Source: JAEUHM01 sp964538625
GTDB lineage: Bacteria > Verrucomicrobiota > Verrucomicrobiia > Verrucomicrobiales > Verrucomicrobiaceae
Assembly (NCBI GenBank): GCA_964538625.1
Contig: CAZIGH010000017.1
Coordinates: 1 to 64,000 of the forward strand
Length of the DNA: 64,000 nt
Reading direction: 5' to 3'
Below are positions 55,530 through 64,000 of this stretch, piece after piece; the stretch's first letter is position 1; every line of letters begins with the position of its first letter. Both the position numbers and the translations under genes were made by a program. Under the pieces are notes generated by a model. That model ran no database searches, was not told where the DNA came from, and saw only the letters and a list, made by a program, of their open reading frames with translations.

Positions 55530-56327
55530 TTACACCGCGATGGGTGCCTTGATGGCTGGCCACGGATCGTAGTTCTCAAGGGTGAAGTCATCGTATTTGA
55601 ACGCATCGATGTCTTTCACTTCAGGATTGAGCTTCATCGCAGGAAGCGGCCTGGGTTCTCGGGTGAGCTGGAGCTTGGCCTGTTCCAGGTGGTTGGCATA
55701 GAGATGCAGGTCGCCAAAGGTGTGGACAAACTCACCGGGCTGGAGTCCGCAAACCTGGGCGATCATCAGGGTGAGCAACGAGTAGCTGGCAATGTTAAAT
55801 GGAACGCCCAAGAAAAGGTCTGCACTCCTCTGATAGAGCTGACAGCTGAGGCGCCCGTCTGCCACGAAGAACTGGAAGAGCACGTGGCAAGGTGGCAGAG
55901 CCATTTCGTCCACGCGAGCGACGTTCCATGCGCTGACGAGGTGCCTGCGGCTGAAGGGGTTGTTCTTGATGCCGTCGATGAGTTTGGTCAGCTGGTCAAC
56001 GGGCTGGGAATCGGGGCTGCCCTGCCAGCGTCTCCACTGTGCTCCGTAAACGGGGCCTAAGTTTCCATCCTCATCCGCCCACTCATCCCAGATGGTGACG
56101 TTGTTCTCCTGGAGATACCTGATGTTGGTATCTCCTTTGATGAACCAGAGCAGTTCATGGATGATGGAGCGCAGGTGACACTTCTTGGTGGTGACGAGTG
56201 GGAAGCCTTTTGACAGGTCGTAGCGTGACTGCTCTCCGAACACGGAGTAAGCGCCGGTGCCGGTGCGGTCCTCACGGTAGCTGCCGTGCTCCAGCACCTT
56301 TTTCAGCAGCCGATGATACTCCAGCAT
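55530..56327 (-). CDS. thyA: Thymidylate synthase
   Basis: This 265-residue ThyA makes dTMP from dUMP with methylene-tetrahydrofolate. The catalytic Cys is in LPPCHVLFQFFVADGRLSCQ, the dUMP phosphate site in RRHLVSAWNVARVDEMALPP, and the Asn/Asp block in SADLFLGVPFNIASYSLLTL; it ends DPWPAIKAPIAV as usual. Length matches E. coli ThyA (264). It is the last gene of the mre-mrdA-rng unit, 17 nt after rng. Confidence 0.98.
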   Translation of the reverse strand: MLEYHRLLKKVLEHGSYREDRTGTGAYSVFGEQSRYDLSKGFPLVTTKKCHLRSIIHELLWFIKGDTNIRYLQENNVTIWDEWADEDGNLGPVYGAQWRRWQGSPDSQPVDQLTKLIDGIKNNPFSRRHLVSAWNVARVDEMALPPCHVLFQFFVADGRLSCQLYQRSADLFLGVPFNIASYSLLTLMIAQVCGLQPGEFVHTFGDLHLYANHLEQAKLQLTREPRPLPAMKLNPEVKDIDAFKYDDFTLENYDPWPAIKAPIAV

Positions 56328-56344
56328 GGATGTGCTTTTGGGGC

Positions 56345-57931
56345 TCAGTTTTTGATTTCCTCGCCGGCGGCAGTGGTGATGACCACCTGCTCACGTTTGA
56401 ACGTGGGGTCAGTGCGGAAGGTGAGGCGTGCTTCAAACCGACGCTCCAGGTCCACGAGGAGGTTGCCATCCTCACTGCGAAGGCGCTGCATGACGTCGGG
56501 GTGCACGTTGACGACGAGGCTTTTGTGATCTGGCCTGCCGCGTCCTAGGATGGCGGAGAGTCGGCGCTGGATTTCGACGCTCATGGTGAGAGGGGTCTTC
56601 ACTTGGCCGTGGCCATTGCACTCAGGGCATGGCTCAAAGAGCGCGGTGTTGAGGCTGTCGTTCAGGCGCTGGCGGGTCATTTCCATGAGGCCAAACTGGG
56701 AGATGGGCAGCACTTGGGTCTTTGCCTTGTCACGCTTCACGCCATCCAGCATGTGTTTGTAAACGGCTTGTTGATCCCGGCGGCTTTTCATATCGATGAA
56801 GTCCACCACGATGAGACCACCCATGTTGCGGAGACGGAGTTGCCTCGCCACTTCAGCCGCCGCTTCCAGGTTGGTTTCCAGAATCAGTTTTTCGACATCT
56901 TTGTGCCCTTTGTTGCGGCCAGTATTGACGTCGATGGCCACTAGGGCTTCCGTCTGGTCGATGACGATGTAGCCTCCGCACGGCAGCCACACCTGACGGT
57001 AAAAGGCATTGTCGATCTGGTTCTGAATGAGATAGGCATCGAAGATGGAGCCGGGGCCCTGGAAGTAGGTAATGCGGCGCTTGGCGCGCTTGGAGATGGC
57101 GGCTGCCATTTCCTGCATGCGCTCCACCGTTTCCTTGTCGTCGCAGGCGACTTCATCCACTTCGTCGGTGAGGAAGTCCCGCACGGTGCGCTCGATGACG
57201 TCTGGCTCCTGGAAGCAGCAGACGGGTGCGTTTTTGTTGTCTCGGACCTCCACGATGTCATTCCATTGCTCGATGAGAATGCTGAGATCTCGCACGATGT
57301 GGCGGGCGCGTTTGCCAATGGCCTCTGTGCGCATGATGACGCCCATGCCCTCTGGAAGATCGAGCTTTTCGAGAATGTCGCGCAGTCTGGCCCGTTCCTT
57401 GGGGTCCTCTACCTTGCGGGAGATGCCGAACTGGTCGTTAAGCGGCATGAGTACTAGGAGGCGTCCTGCCAGCGAGATATTGGTGGTGACGCGGGGTCCT
57501 TTGTTGCCGATGGGGCCCTTGGTCACCTGAACCATGATCTCGGAGCCTACGGGGTAGAGGGTGGGGATGTCTTTGGCCTCGATCTTCTTTTTCTTACTGC
57601 CTCCTTTGCCGCGTCGCACTTCTTCAAAGCCTGACTCGATGGCGGCGGGTATGGCGTCCCAGAAGTGGAGGAAGGCATTCTTCTCGAAACCAATGTCCAC
57701 GAACATGGCCTTGAGTCCCTGCTCGATGTTTTTGACACGACCTTTATAGACGCTGCCGATGAGGGTCTGCTGCCCTACGCGCTCGATGGTGTATTCCTCA
57801 AGCCGCCCGCTGTCGAGCAGGGCTACGCGGTTCTCGAGGGCCTCGCAGTTGATGACGATGCGGGTGCCGCTTTTGATGTCTTTCTTGCCGGTGAAGAACT
57901 CTTTCAATCGCTTAACGAAACTTAATGCCAT
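56345..57931 (-). CDS. rng: Ribonuclease E/G family protein
   Basis: This 528-residue endoribonuclease has an S1 domain with the family-specific start (EEYTIERVGQQTLIGSVYKG, GLKAMFVDIGFEKNAFLHFW). A Lys/Gly insertion (GKGGSKKKKIEAKDIPTLYP) lies inside it. The catalytic block is VIDQTEALVAIDVNTGRNKG and GGLIVVDFIDMKSRRDQQAV with metal-binding Asp residues. The zinc-link CPECNGHG follows. It is RNase G-like: no long RNase E C-terminal scaffold is present. In E. coli rng also lies near mreBCD. It starts 39 nt after mrdA. Confidence 0.95.
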   Translation of the reverse strand: MALSFVKRLKEFFTGKKDIKSGTRIVINCEALENRVALLDSGRLEEYTIERVGQQTLIGSVYKGRVKNIEQGLKAMFVDIGFEKNAFLHFWDAIPAAIESGFEEVRRGKGGSKKKKIEAKDIPTLYPVGSEIMVQVTKGPIGNKGPRVTTNISLAGRLLVLMPLNDQFGISRKVEDPKERARLRDILEKLDLPEGMGVIMRTEAIGKRARHIVRDLSILIEQWNDIVEVRDNKNAPVCCFQEPDVIERTVRDFLTDEVDEVACDDKETVERMQEMAAAISKRAKRRITYFQGPGSIFDAYLIQNQIDNAFYRQVWLPCGGYIVIDQTEALVAIDVNTGRNKGHKDVEKLILETNLEAAAEVARQLRLRNMGGLIVVDFIDMKSRRDQQAVYKHMLDGVKRDKAKTQVLPISQFGLMEMTRQRLNDSLNTALFEPCPECNGHGQVKTPLTMSVEIQRRLSAILGRGRPDHKSLVVNVHPDVMQRLRSEDGNLLVDLERRFEARLTFRTDPTFKREQVVITTAAGEEIKN

Positions 57932-57970
57932 GGTTGGGTGGTTGGTGGGTAAATGGTTGGTGCCACAAGG

Positions 57971-60214
57971 TCAGTCTCTGCGGAAGAAGCGCTGGAGGAA
58001 GTTGCGGCGTTCGGGTGGGGGAGGAGGAGGGGGTGGGGGAGCGGCGGCCGCCTTGGCCTTGGGCGTGGAACGTGCGGCACCTTTTCGGCGTATCATGGAC
58101 TCATCCACGCGCATCTGGCTCTGCTCAGACTGAACCTGCTCCACACCACCGCCTGCGTTGCCGGTGTCCGCATCGTCATCGGAGGCCACGATGAGCGGAC
58201 CGGTGTCGGGAAAGGTGACGCGCTCGACGAAGTTGAAGTTGCCAGCCACTTCCTTGGTGGGTGCGATGGCCACTTGGTAGCCTTTGTCTAGCGCGAGTGC
58301 CTGCTCGATGACGCGACGGGCGATGGGCGCGGCGCAGGAGCCGCCGCGATAGCCGCCCTGAACAAGGGCACACACGGCGAAACGGGGATTCTGGAATGGA
58401 GCAAAGCTGATGAACCAGGTGTTATTGTCCTTCACCTTCACTTTTCCATTCATGCGCCAAGCTTCGGCTGTGCCGGTCTTTCCAGCCAGTTCGATACCGT
58501 CAATCTTGGCCCCACGCGCCGTGCCTGCCTCGCCGTGCACTACTTTCCACATGCCTTTGCGAACGAGTTCCACCTCCTTGGCCTCTATGCCTTCAGCCAG
58601 CAAGTCTCCGCTGAGCTGTGGGAGTTGCTCATGCACTACGGTGTCTCCGTTGGTCACGCGCTTGAGGAAGTGCGGAATGAACGCCTTGCCACCATTGGCC
58701 ACGGTGGCCGTGACGGATGCCATTTGCAGGGGCGTGGTCATGACATAACCTTGACCGATGGAGGTGTTCGCCGTGAGGCCTTGGCTGCGCCAGTTCTCTT
58801 GGGGGCGATTGGTTTGCATCCAGCGTTTGGAGGGCAGGATACCAGTGGACTCGTCATCCAGCTCAATGCCGGTTTTGCGTCCGAGGCCAAGGATATTGCC
58901 GATTTTTCCGATGGCTTCGATGCCGGCACTGTTGCCGTAGTCAAAGAAGTAAACGTTGCAGGAGCGCATGATGCCATCCACGAGATTGAGGGTGCCATGA
59001 GTGCCCATGCAGCGCATCTGGGTGCCTGAGTACGTGCGGCTGCCACCACAGCTGAAGGTGCGGCCCTGGACGCCGGCGGCGCAACCTGCCAGCGCTATGG
59101 GTATCTTATAGATGGAGCCGGGCACGTAAGCTCCCACGGCACGGTTGAAGAGGGGGTTTACTTTGTTGTCGAGATAGGCCTTGTAATCCTCCCACCTGAT
59201 CTGCGGCACGAACTTGTTGGGGTTGTAAGAGGGCACGGATGCCATGGCCAAGACCTCACCGGATGAGGGATCAATGACCACGACGGCTCCGCGTCCGATG
59301 CCAGACTCCCGCAGGGCGCGCTCGGCGATCATTTGAATGCGGACGTCCAGAGTGAGGGAGACATCGTTGCCCTTCCGGGGGGGCACGTATTTCTCCTCGA
59401 TCTCTCCCACGTAGGCACCCTTTTCGTTGCGCCGCATGACGCGCATTCCAGGGACGCCGCGCAGATAGGCGTCGAAGGACTTTTCCACGCCGGTCATGCC
59501 GAAGTCATCACCCACGTAGTAATCCCACTCGGCCCTCTCTTCTTTGGATGCGCGGGATTCATCTGGCAGGCGGACGTAGCCCAGGACATGGCAGGCCAGC
59601 GAGTCATAGAGATACTGCCTGACCGGGCGCACCTCAGGGAAGACACCGGGAAGCTGGAGGTTGTTCTCAGCGAAGCGGCTAAACTCTTCGAAACTCAGGT
59701 CTGTGCGGTACACCCAGGGTACGGCACCGCCTGGATTGGAGCGGTAGTGAATGCGGAGCTTCTCAGTCTCTTCTGCGTCGTAATCCTCACGCGCTAGCCC
59801 CATAGCCTTCAAGGGCTGGATGACGAGTTCATCCAGGATGGCCACGATGTCCGTCTCGGTGCGCTCGCGGATGAATCCGTTGTCTTTGATCTGGTAGTGG
59901 TGCTTTGGAAGTTCGCGCTCCTTGGGGTCAGCCTTGAGGCGCAGCTGGCGCTTCTTTTCCTCCACGACGTCGTAAAGGTTGATACGCACCTCAAAGGAAG
60001 CCTTGTTGCTGGCTAGCACGATGCCGTTGCGGTCCTTGATCTCGCCACGGACGCCAGGGACGCGGGCCTTGAGCTCCTGCTCGCCTGGCACGCGTTTGAC
60101 GAAGTCCTCATGTTTCTCGATCTGAAGGTAGTGGAGGCGATACACGAGTGCCACGAAGCAGGCGAGCACCACCAGGCTGAAGAAGTAGAGTCTAAACTTG
60201 TATTTAACGACCAT
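57971..60214 (-). CDS. mrdA: Penicillin-binding protein 2
   Basis: This 747-residue transpeptidase cross-links peptidoglycan in the elongasome. One membrane span lies near the N terminus (LYFFSLVVLACFVALVYRLH), then a dimerisation/pedestal domain. The penicillin-binding motifs are Ser367-x-x-Lys370 (PGSIYKIP), SCN (MRSCNVYFF) and Lys579-Thr-Gly (LAGKTGTAEAW). The C terminus has a linker rich in Ala and a run of about ten prolines before ERRNFLQRFFRRD, longer than in E. coli PBP2 (633 residues). It overlaps mreD by 11 nt. rodA is not in the window. Confidence 0.96.
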   Translation of the reverse strand: MVVKYKFRLYFFSLVVLACFVALVYRLHYLQIEKHEDFVKRVPGEQELKARVPGVRGEIKDRNGIVLASNKASFEVRINLYDVVEEKKRQLRLKADPKERELPKHHYQIKDNGFIRERTETDIVAILDELVIQPLKAMGLAREDYDAEETEKLRIHYRSNPGGAVPWVYRTDLSFEEFSRFAENNLQLPGVFPEVRPVRQYLYDSLACHVLGYVRLPDESRASKEERAEWDYYVGDDFGMTGVEKSFDAYLRGVPGMRVMRRNEKGAYVGEIEEKYVPPRKGNDVSLTLDVRIQMIAERALRESGIGRGAVVVIDPSSGEVLAMASVPSYNPNKFVPQIRWEDYKAYLDNKVNPLFNRAVGAYVPGSIYKIPIALAGCAAGVQGRTFSCGGSRTYSGTQMRCMGTHGTLNLVDGIMRSCNVYFFDYGNSAGIEAIGKIGNILGLGRKTGIELDDESTGILPSKRWMQTNRPQENWRSQGLTANTSIGQGYVMTTPLQMASVTATVANGGKAFIPHFLKRVTNGDTVVHEQLPQLSGDLLAEGIEAKEVELVRKGMWKVVHGEAGTARGAKIDGIELAGKTGTAEAWRMNGKVKVKDNNTWFISFAPFQNPRFAVCALVQGGYRGGSCAAPIARRVIEQALALDKGYQVAIAPTKEVAGNFNFVERVTFPDTGPLIVASDDDADTGNAGGGVEQVQSEQSQMRVDESMIRRKGAARSTPKAKAAAAPPPPPPPPPERRNFLQRFFRRD

Positions 60215-60833
60215 CCAATCTCGACCGAAGCCCCTCGTATTTGATTTCGTAGTTCGTCACCTTTGCCAGCATGTGTAGCACCAGAAAGATTACTGGCGCG
60301 GCCAGCATGGCCAGCAGTGTGTCAGTGATCAGTTTCGACAACACGTCGAACTGGAAGAAAATTTCGCCCCGCAAGAAGGTGAGCAGCAGATACTGTGCGG
60401 TGAGCCACAGTGCAGTGACCACTCCCACCATTAACACCGGGAGCTCCCAGCGTACCCTTTTGAACAGCGGACGAATGCCCTGCATGATGGTGCCTATGAC
60501 GCCGAACATGAGGATGGACATGCCGAAGCGCAGATCCATGCCGGCGGACATGGCCGCGTTGTAGCCGGCTCCGGTAGAGGTGACGCCAAAGCCCGCTACT
60601 GCCTCAGCTATGGAGTCTGGAGTGGTCACCACCAGGTAGCGTGCGTCCCACATAAAACCGGCCATAAAGGCGAGTATGAGCATGACGGGGAAGGGCACTG
60701 CCACGGCGGCTGAAAAGAAGAACACTGGAGCAAGGAAAAGCCTGGCGTGTTGTGCGATGGAGATAGCGGGCATGAACTCCTCCACGACAAAGGCGCACAC
60801 CATGAAGATGATCACAATCAGGTTGAAAAGCAT
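60204..60833 (-). CDS. mreD: Rod shape-determining protein MreD-like
   Basis: This 209-residue protein has about six hydrophobic spans and no soluble domain, with low sequence conservation as usual for MreD. Its position between mreC and mrdA and topology make MreD the best call; residues such as FLAPVFFFSAAVAVPFPVML and MAGFMWDARY fit the MreD pattern only loosely. It is preceded by AGGAG with an 8-nt spacer, one of the few clear Shine-Dalgarno sequences in the window, placed at the end of mreC. It overlaps mrdA by 11 nt, so translation is probably coupled. Confidence 0.85.
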   Translation of the reverse strand: MLFNLIVIIFMVCAFVVEEFMPAISIAQHARLFLAPVFFFSAAVAVPFPVMLILAFMAGFMWDARYLVVTTPDSIAEAVAGFGVTSTGAGYNAAMSAGMDLRFGMSILMFGVIGTIMQGIRPLFKRVRWELPVLMVGVVTALWLTAQYLLLTFLRGEIFFQFDVLSKLITDTLLAMLAAPVIFLVLHMLAKVTNYEIKYEGLRSRLDGR

Positions 60834-60845
60834 GGCGTGTTGCTC

Positions 60846-61655
60846 CTACTCGGTTCGTCGCGGAAGGACAAAGACGTCTTCCACGATGGAGAAGTCCACG
60901 GCGGATTCCACCACGGCCTCTCCTGAGATTTCACCGTTCTCAAAGCGCTTCACCTTGCCGAGAAGCACCCCTGGCGGGAACACCCGTCCGTCGCCCGTGG
61001 AATAGACACTGGCCCCTGTAACGATGGGTGCGTTTCGGCTCAGAAACCGGAGTCTCAGGTCCGGCCTTGCATCAAGCCCTGCCCGCTGTCCGCTGAGGAT
61101 GCCGCGCTCGCGCGTGCCTTCCACGCTAGCGGCGACTTGGCAGGTCTCGTCCGTAAGGAGGGTGACCTCTGCCATCTGTGGCGCTACGCGAAACACTTTG
61201 CCTACGAGGCCTACATCCGTGATGACTGGGCTGTCCACCTGAATGCCGTCGTTCTCACCCTTGTCGATGACGAGTGTGTTCCACCATGTGGAAGCCGTGC
61301 GTTTCATCACTCGTGCAGCCACTAGGTTTTTGAACGGCGCATTCTCCTTGTAACCTACAAGACGCCGCAGTTTGTTGTTTTCGGCAAGCAGATCGTCATG
61401 ACGCTGCGTGGTGATGCGCAGCTTTTGCACTTCCAGACGCAGCCGCTCGTTCTCACGCATGAGTTCTCGAGGGTCCACGTTCGGAGACATGACTTCCTTT
61501 GTGGTGGAACTCATGGTGGAGCTGGCATGGATGAACGGCGCAAAGATGCTCATCACCTTGCCCTGAATGGAGCGTGTGGTCTCCGTATCCAGTAACAGGA
61601 CTGCTGCGCCGCCGGTGAGAAACACCGCGAAGGCGATGATGTTGAACGTCTTCAT
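60846..61655 (-). CDS. mreC: Rod shape-determining protein MreC
   Basis: This 269-residue protein has an N-terminal membrane anchor (FNIIAFAVFLTGGAAVLLLD), a coiled coil (NERLRLEVQKLRITTQRHDD) and the periplasmic double beta-barrel (NLVAARVMKRTASTWWNTLV, VDSPVITDVGLVGKVFRVAP, TLLTDETCQVAASVEGTRER). MreC links MreB/MreD to PBP2 in the elongasome. Length is typical. It is 12 nt from mreD and 73 nt after mreB. The start ATG 61655 lies 9 nt after GGAA, a weak ribosome binding site. Confidence 0.93.
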   Translation of the reverse strand: MKTFNIIAFAVFLTGGAAVLLLDTETTRSIQGKVMSIFAPFIHASSTMSSTTKEVMSPNVDPRELMRENERLRLEVQKLRITTQRHDDLLAENNKLRRLVGYKENAPFKNLVAARVMKRTASTWWNTLVIDKGENDGIQVDSPVITDVGLVGKVFRVAPQMAEVTLLTDETCQVAASVEGTRERGILSGQRAGLDARPDLRLRFLSRNAPIVTGASVYSTGDGRVFPPGVLLGKVKRFENGEISGEAVVESAVDFSIVEDVFVLPRRTE

Positions 61656-61728
61656 CAGTTCCGTTTTGAAACCCTAACAGTGAAGTGCAACCTGAATGAA
61701 TACACTGTTGGCAGGTTTGCGGTGAGGA

Positions 61729-62757
61729 CTAGACATCGGTGGTGCCCACTTTGCGCAGGAACTCAAGTTCGCTCAGCACACGACCGGTGCCCTCCGCCAC
61801 CGCGCTTAGGGGATCCTCCGCTACGTGTACCGGCAGGGCTGTCTCTTCCTGGAGCAGCTTGTCCAGCCCGCGCAGAAGGGCACCGCCACCTGCGAGCATG
61901 ATGCCGCGGTCCACCAAGTCAGCAGCGAGCTCCGGAGGGCAGCGCTCAAGCGTGGTGCGTACTGCGTCGATGATGGTATTCAGCGGCTCCAGCATGGCCT
62001 CACGCACTTCTTGGCTGGTGATGGTGATGGTCTTTGGCAGGCCGGCTACCATGTCACGGCCCTTCACCTCCATGGTGGTCTCCTTGCCCAATGGAAAGGC
62101 AGAGCCAATGCGCAGCTTGATCTCTTCTGCCGTGCGCTCACCGATCGTGAGGTTGTAAGCGCGCTTCATGTAGTTAATGACGGCCTCGTCTAGCTCATCA
62201 CCTGCCACGCGGACGCTCCGTGCATAGACGATGCCGCTGAGTGAGATGATGGCCACTTCCGTGGTGCCGCCACCGATGTCCACAATCATGTTACCAGCGG
62301 GTTCCTGCACCGGGAGACCCACGCCAATCGCCGCCGCCATAGGTTCTTCCATGAGATGTACCTCCCGCGCTCCGGCCGCTTCCGCAGACTCTTTCACCGC
62401 ACGCTTCTCCACTTCAGTGATGCCGGATGGCACCGCTATGACCACGCGCGGACGCACCATGGCGCGACGGGTGTGAACTTTTTTGATGAAGTGACGCAGC
62501 ATGGCCTCCGTCACGCGAAAGTCCGCGATGACGCCATCCTTTAGCGGACGAATGGCACGGATGCCGCCCGGCGTGCGCCCGAGCATCCGCTTGGCGTCGT
62601 CACCGACGGCCACCACTTCATTGCTGATCTCTTTCACCGCCACCACAGACGGTTCACGCAGAACGATCCCGTGATCTTTTACATAGACCAAGGTATTCGC
62701 CGTGCCGAGATCGATACCAATATCATTCGAAACAAAACCAAAAAGACGTCCAAACAT
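61729..62757 (-). CDS. mreB: Rod shape-determining protein MreB
   Basis: This 342-residue actin homologue forms membrane-associated filaments that steer wall synthesis. The nucleotide-binding blocks are NDIGIDLGTANTLVYVKDHG (phosphate 1), MIVDIGGGTTEVAIISLSGI (phosphate 2) and GIMLAGGGALLRGLDKLL (adenosine). The N-terminal amphipathic membrane region FGRLFGFVSN is present. It is the first gene of the mre unit, 217 nt after recF. A 51-nt pyrimidine-rich leader without a Shine-Dalgarno sequence precedes the ATG. Confidence 0.97.
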   Translation of the reverse strand: MFGRLFGFVSNDIGIDLGTANTLVYVKDHGIVLREPSVVAVKEISNEVVAVGDDAKRMLGRTPGGIRAIRPLKDGVIADFRVTEAMLRHFIKKVHTRRAMVRPRVVIAVPSGITEVEKRAVKESAEAAGAREVHLMEEPMAAAIGVGLPVQEPAGNMIVDIGGGTTEVAIISLSGIVYARSVRVAGDELDEAVINYMKRAYNLTIGERTAEEIKLRIGSAFPLGKETTMEVKGRDMVAGLPKTITITSQEVREAMLEPLNTIIDAVRTTLERCPPELAADLVDRGIMLAGGGALLRGLDKLLQEETALPVHVAEDPLSAVAEGTGRVLSELEFLRKVGTTDV

Positions 62758-62808
62758 GGGGAAAACGAAGAAGAGAAAAGGGTTGGAAAGGGAGGGAAAA
62801 AAAGAAAG
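62758..62808 (-). promoter_or_regulatory. Pyrimidine-rich mreB leader
   Basis: In the mRNA sense, 48 of these 51 nt directly before the mreB ATG are pyrimidines. No Shine-Dalgarno is present. It may serve as a ribosomal protein S1-type or other unstructured translation-initiation region; this is inference. Confidence 0.5.
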
Positions 62809-62974
62809 TCGAGGCGGATCACGGACCTTTGCTCGCTCTCGAAAACTCTCGCTTTTTTAAGAATCACAAGAATCAGAAAAGGCTCTGACCCACCATTTGG
62901 TCGATGCTAATCCCCCGCCGATAGAGAATCAAGGAGTCTTTTCCCCGCTGATTCTATCTACTGGCTATGGTATT

Positions 62975-64000
62975 TCAGTTGCTCCGAGGCTTCAACTCTG
63001 CGCTTTCCACTTCGAAAACCTGACCCTCCGGGCATGACTGAATCCAGTCCCCTCCGGTAGTCGTGATGATGCGTTGGGAGCCAGGGGGGAGGTTCTCCAT
63101 GAGCAGGGTCCGGCGCCTAGCATCCAGTTCACCGAAGACATCATCCAGCAGCATGAGCGGGGGTGCTCCCTTTTTGGACTCTAGGACGCGAGCCTGCGCT
63201 AGTTTCAGTGCCAGCGAAATGGAGCGCTGTTGCCCCTCCGAGGCGAATGACGCCGCATCTCTGCCGTTCAAGATGAGCCTGACATCATCTCGGTGAGGTC
63301 CGCAGGCTGAGGTGCGGGTGCGATCTTCCTGCGAACGCTGCTGAGCCAACGCGTCAAAGAGGGACTCACCCTCCCAGCCCTTCTCAAATACTGCCTCTAC
63401 GCGCTCACTGCCGCCGCTAAGCGCTGAAAGAGATGCTTCTGCATGAGGCAGAAGGGCGGCAAGCAAAGCTGCACGATGTGCTTGGATGACGTGCGCATGT
63501 TCTTCCATGACTCGCGCGTAAGCGTCTGCCTGTCGCCAGTTGACGACGGCGTCTCGCTTGAGCGTGTAGTTCCGCGAGCGCAGTGCTTTGTCATAGGAGC
63601 GCAGTGCCTCAAGGTAGCCTGGCTCTGACTGACCTGCTGTGAAATCCAGGTATCGCCGCCTGCACTCCGCGCCGCCGCGCAGCAGATTCATGTCTGAATA
63701 ATCCATCCACACCACTGGGAGGGAACTGGCCAGGTAATCTGCACCGCGTGCGCATACCGCGCCGTCCAGTGCCAGACGGCGTTGAGAGGCTGTGAAGGCA
63801 TGACGCATCTGGCAGCCGCGCAGTTTACCCTCCACCACGGCGGTGTTCGCCTCGTGCCGGATCAGTTCCGTCCGCACCGTGGTGCGCGGAGATTGCAGCC
63901 GCAACAAGATGCAGACCGCCTCGAGCAGGGAAGTCTTTCCCTGTGCATTGCGCCCCATCAGCACCGTCGTCCCAGGGTGCAGCTCCATGTGTGCCTCTGT
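62975..64000 (-). CDS. recF: DNA replication and repair protein RecF (5' end outside window)
   Basis: RecF is an ABC-type ATPase that helps load RecA at gaps. The frame is open to the window edge with residues TEAH before the internal Met (63988), matching the usual NFR...L opening, so the true start lies beyond base 64000. Walker A is TTVLMGRNAQGKTSLLEAVC. Other blocks are VVWMDYSDMNLLRGGAECRR and YLDFTAGQSEPGYLEAL, the ABC signature region SEGQQRSISLALKLAQARVL, and Walker B PPLMLLDDVFGELDARRRTL. 341 residues are visible, close to full length. dnaN is expected just outside. Confidence 0.95.
   Translation of the reverse strand, partial: TEAHMELHPGTTVLMGRNAQGKTSLLEAVCILLRLQSPRTTVRTELIRHEANTAVVEGKLRGCQMRHAFTASQRRLALDGAVCARGADYLASSLPVVWMDYSDMNLLRGGAECRRRYLDFTAGQSEPGYLEALRSYDKALRSRNYTLKRDAVVNWRQADAYARVMEEHAHVIQAHRAALLAALLPHAEASLSALSGGSERVEAVFEKGWEGESLFDALAQQRSQEDRTRTSACGPHRDDVRLILNGRDAASFASEGQQRSISLALKLAQARVLESKKGAPPLMLLDDVFGELDARRRTLLMENLPPGSQRIITTTGGDWIQSCPEGQVFEVESAELKPRSN

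Overview
The window looks like a piece of a draft genome from the phylum Verrucomicrobiota, probably near Prosthecobacter or Verrucomicrobium. This is an inference. It rests on the many secreted sulfatases, a PVC-style dehydrogenase-like beta-propeller fused to a cupredoxin, DUF1080 and DUF3604 proteins, secreted FAD oxidoreductases and GC-rich coding sequence. A run of 100 N at 34037-34136 shows a scaffolded assembly.

Region 1 (1-12470, + strand) is the classic information-processing cluster: 3' end of tuf, terminator, tRNA-Trp, secE, nusG, rplK, rplA, rplJ, rplL, rpoB, rpoC and a strong terminator. The spacers around rplL are long and full of hairpins, which suggests post-transcriptional control of the L10/L12 versus RNA polymerase ratio. 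None of the eight start codons in this operon has a Shine-Dalgarno sequence at normal distance.

Region 2 (12646-33112) is mixed. An ECF-type sigma factor faces a 1974-residue thioester alpha-2-macroglobulin across 136 bp. Then come a Tat-type FAD oxidoreductase, an M81/MlrC-like peptidase, a triple LysM protein, DoxX, a dihydroorotase homologue lacking one metal-ligand histidine, a DUF3313-like lipoprotein, xseA, a GYF-AIM24 protein, a four-part SGNH/propeller/HEAT/azurin protein, and a lone MoxR ATPase.

Region 3 (33113-34514) is a small mobile locus: a REP-associated tyrosine transposase (RAYT) flanked by four same-orientation copies of a 115-bp palindromic element. Three of these sit in tandem with a 156-bp period, and the assembly gap lies in one of them.

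Region 4 (34515-55317) is accessory degradative metabolism: FAD oxidoreductase and divergent LacI regulator with a perfect 15-bp operator-like palindrome, DUF3604 protein, DUF1080 protein, then a 14-kb run of minus-strand genes. In transcription order these are PL10 pectate lyase, D-threonine aldolase/D-serine dehydratase-like enzyme, sulfatase, NagA-like amidohydrolase, alpha/beta hydrolase, two sulfatases, proC, class V aminotransferase, rnhA and a fourth sulfatase. Several junctions overlap by 1-4 nt. The enzymes suit desulfation and breakdown of sulfated or pectin-like glycans outside the cytoplasm.

Region 5 (55530-64000, minus strand) is cell shape and housekeeping: recF (5' end outside the window), then mreB, mreC, mreD, mrdA (PBP2), rng and thyA in one tight run. 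mreB is preceded by a 51-nt, almost pure pyrimidine leader instead of a ribosome binding site.

I did not find an entirely new multi-gene defence or synthesis system. The strongest candidates for follow-up are the RAYT/palindrome locus, the SGNH-propeller-azurin fusion, the sigma/macroglobulin pair, and two amidohydrolases with a tyrosine at a metal-ligand position.
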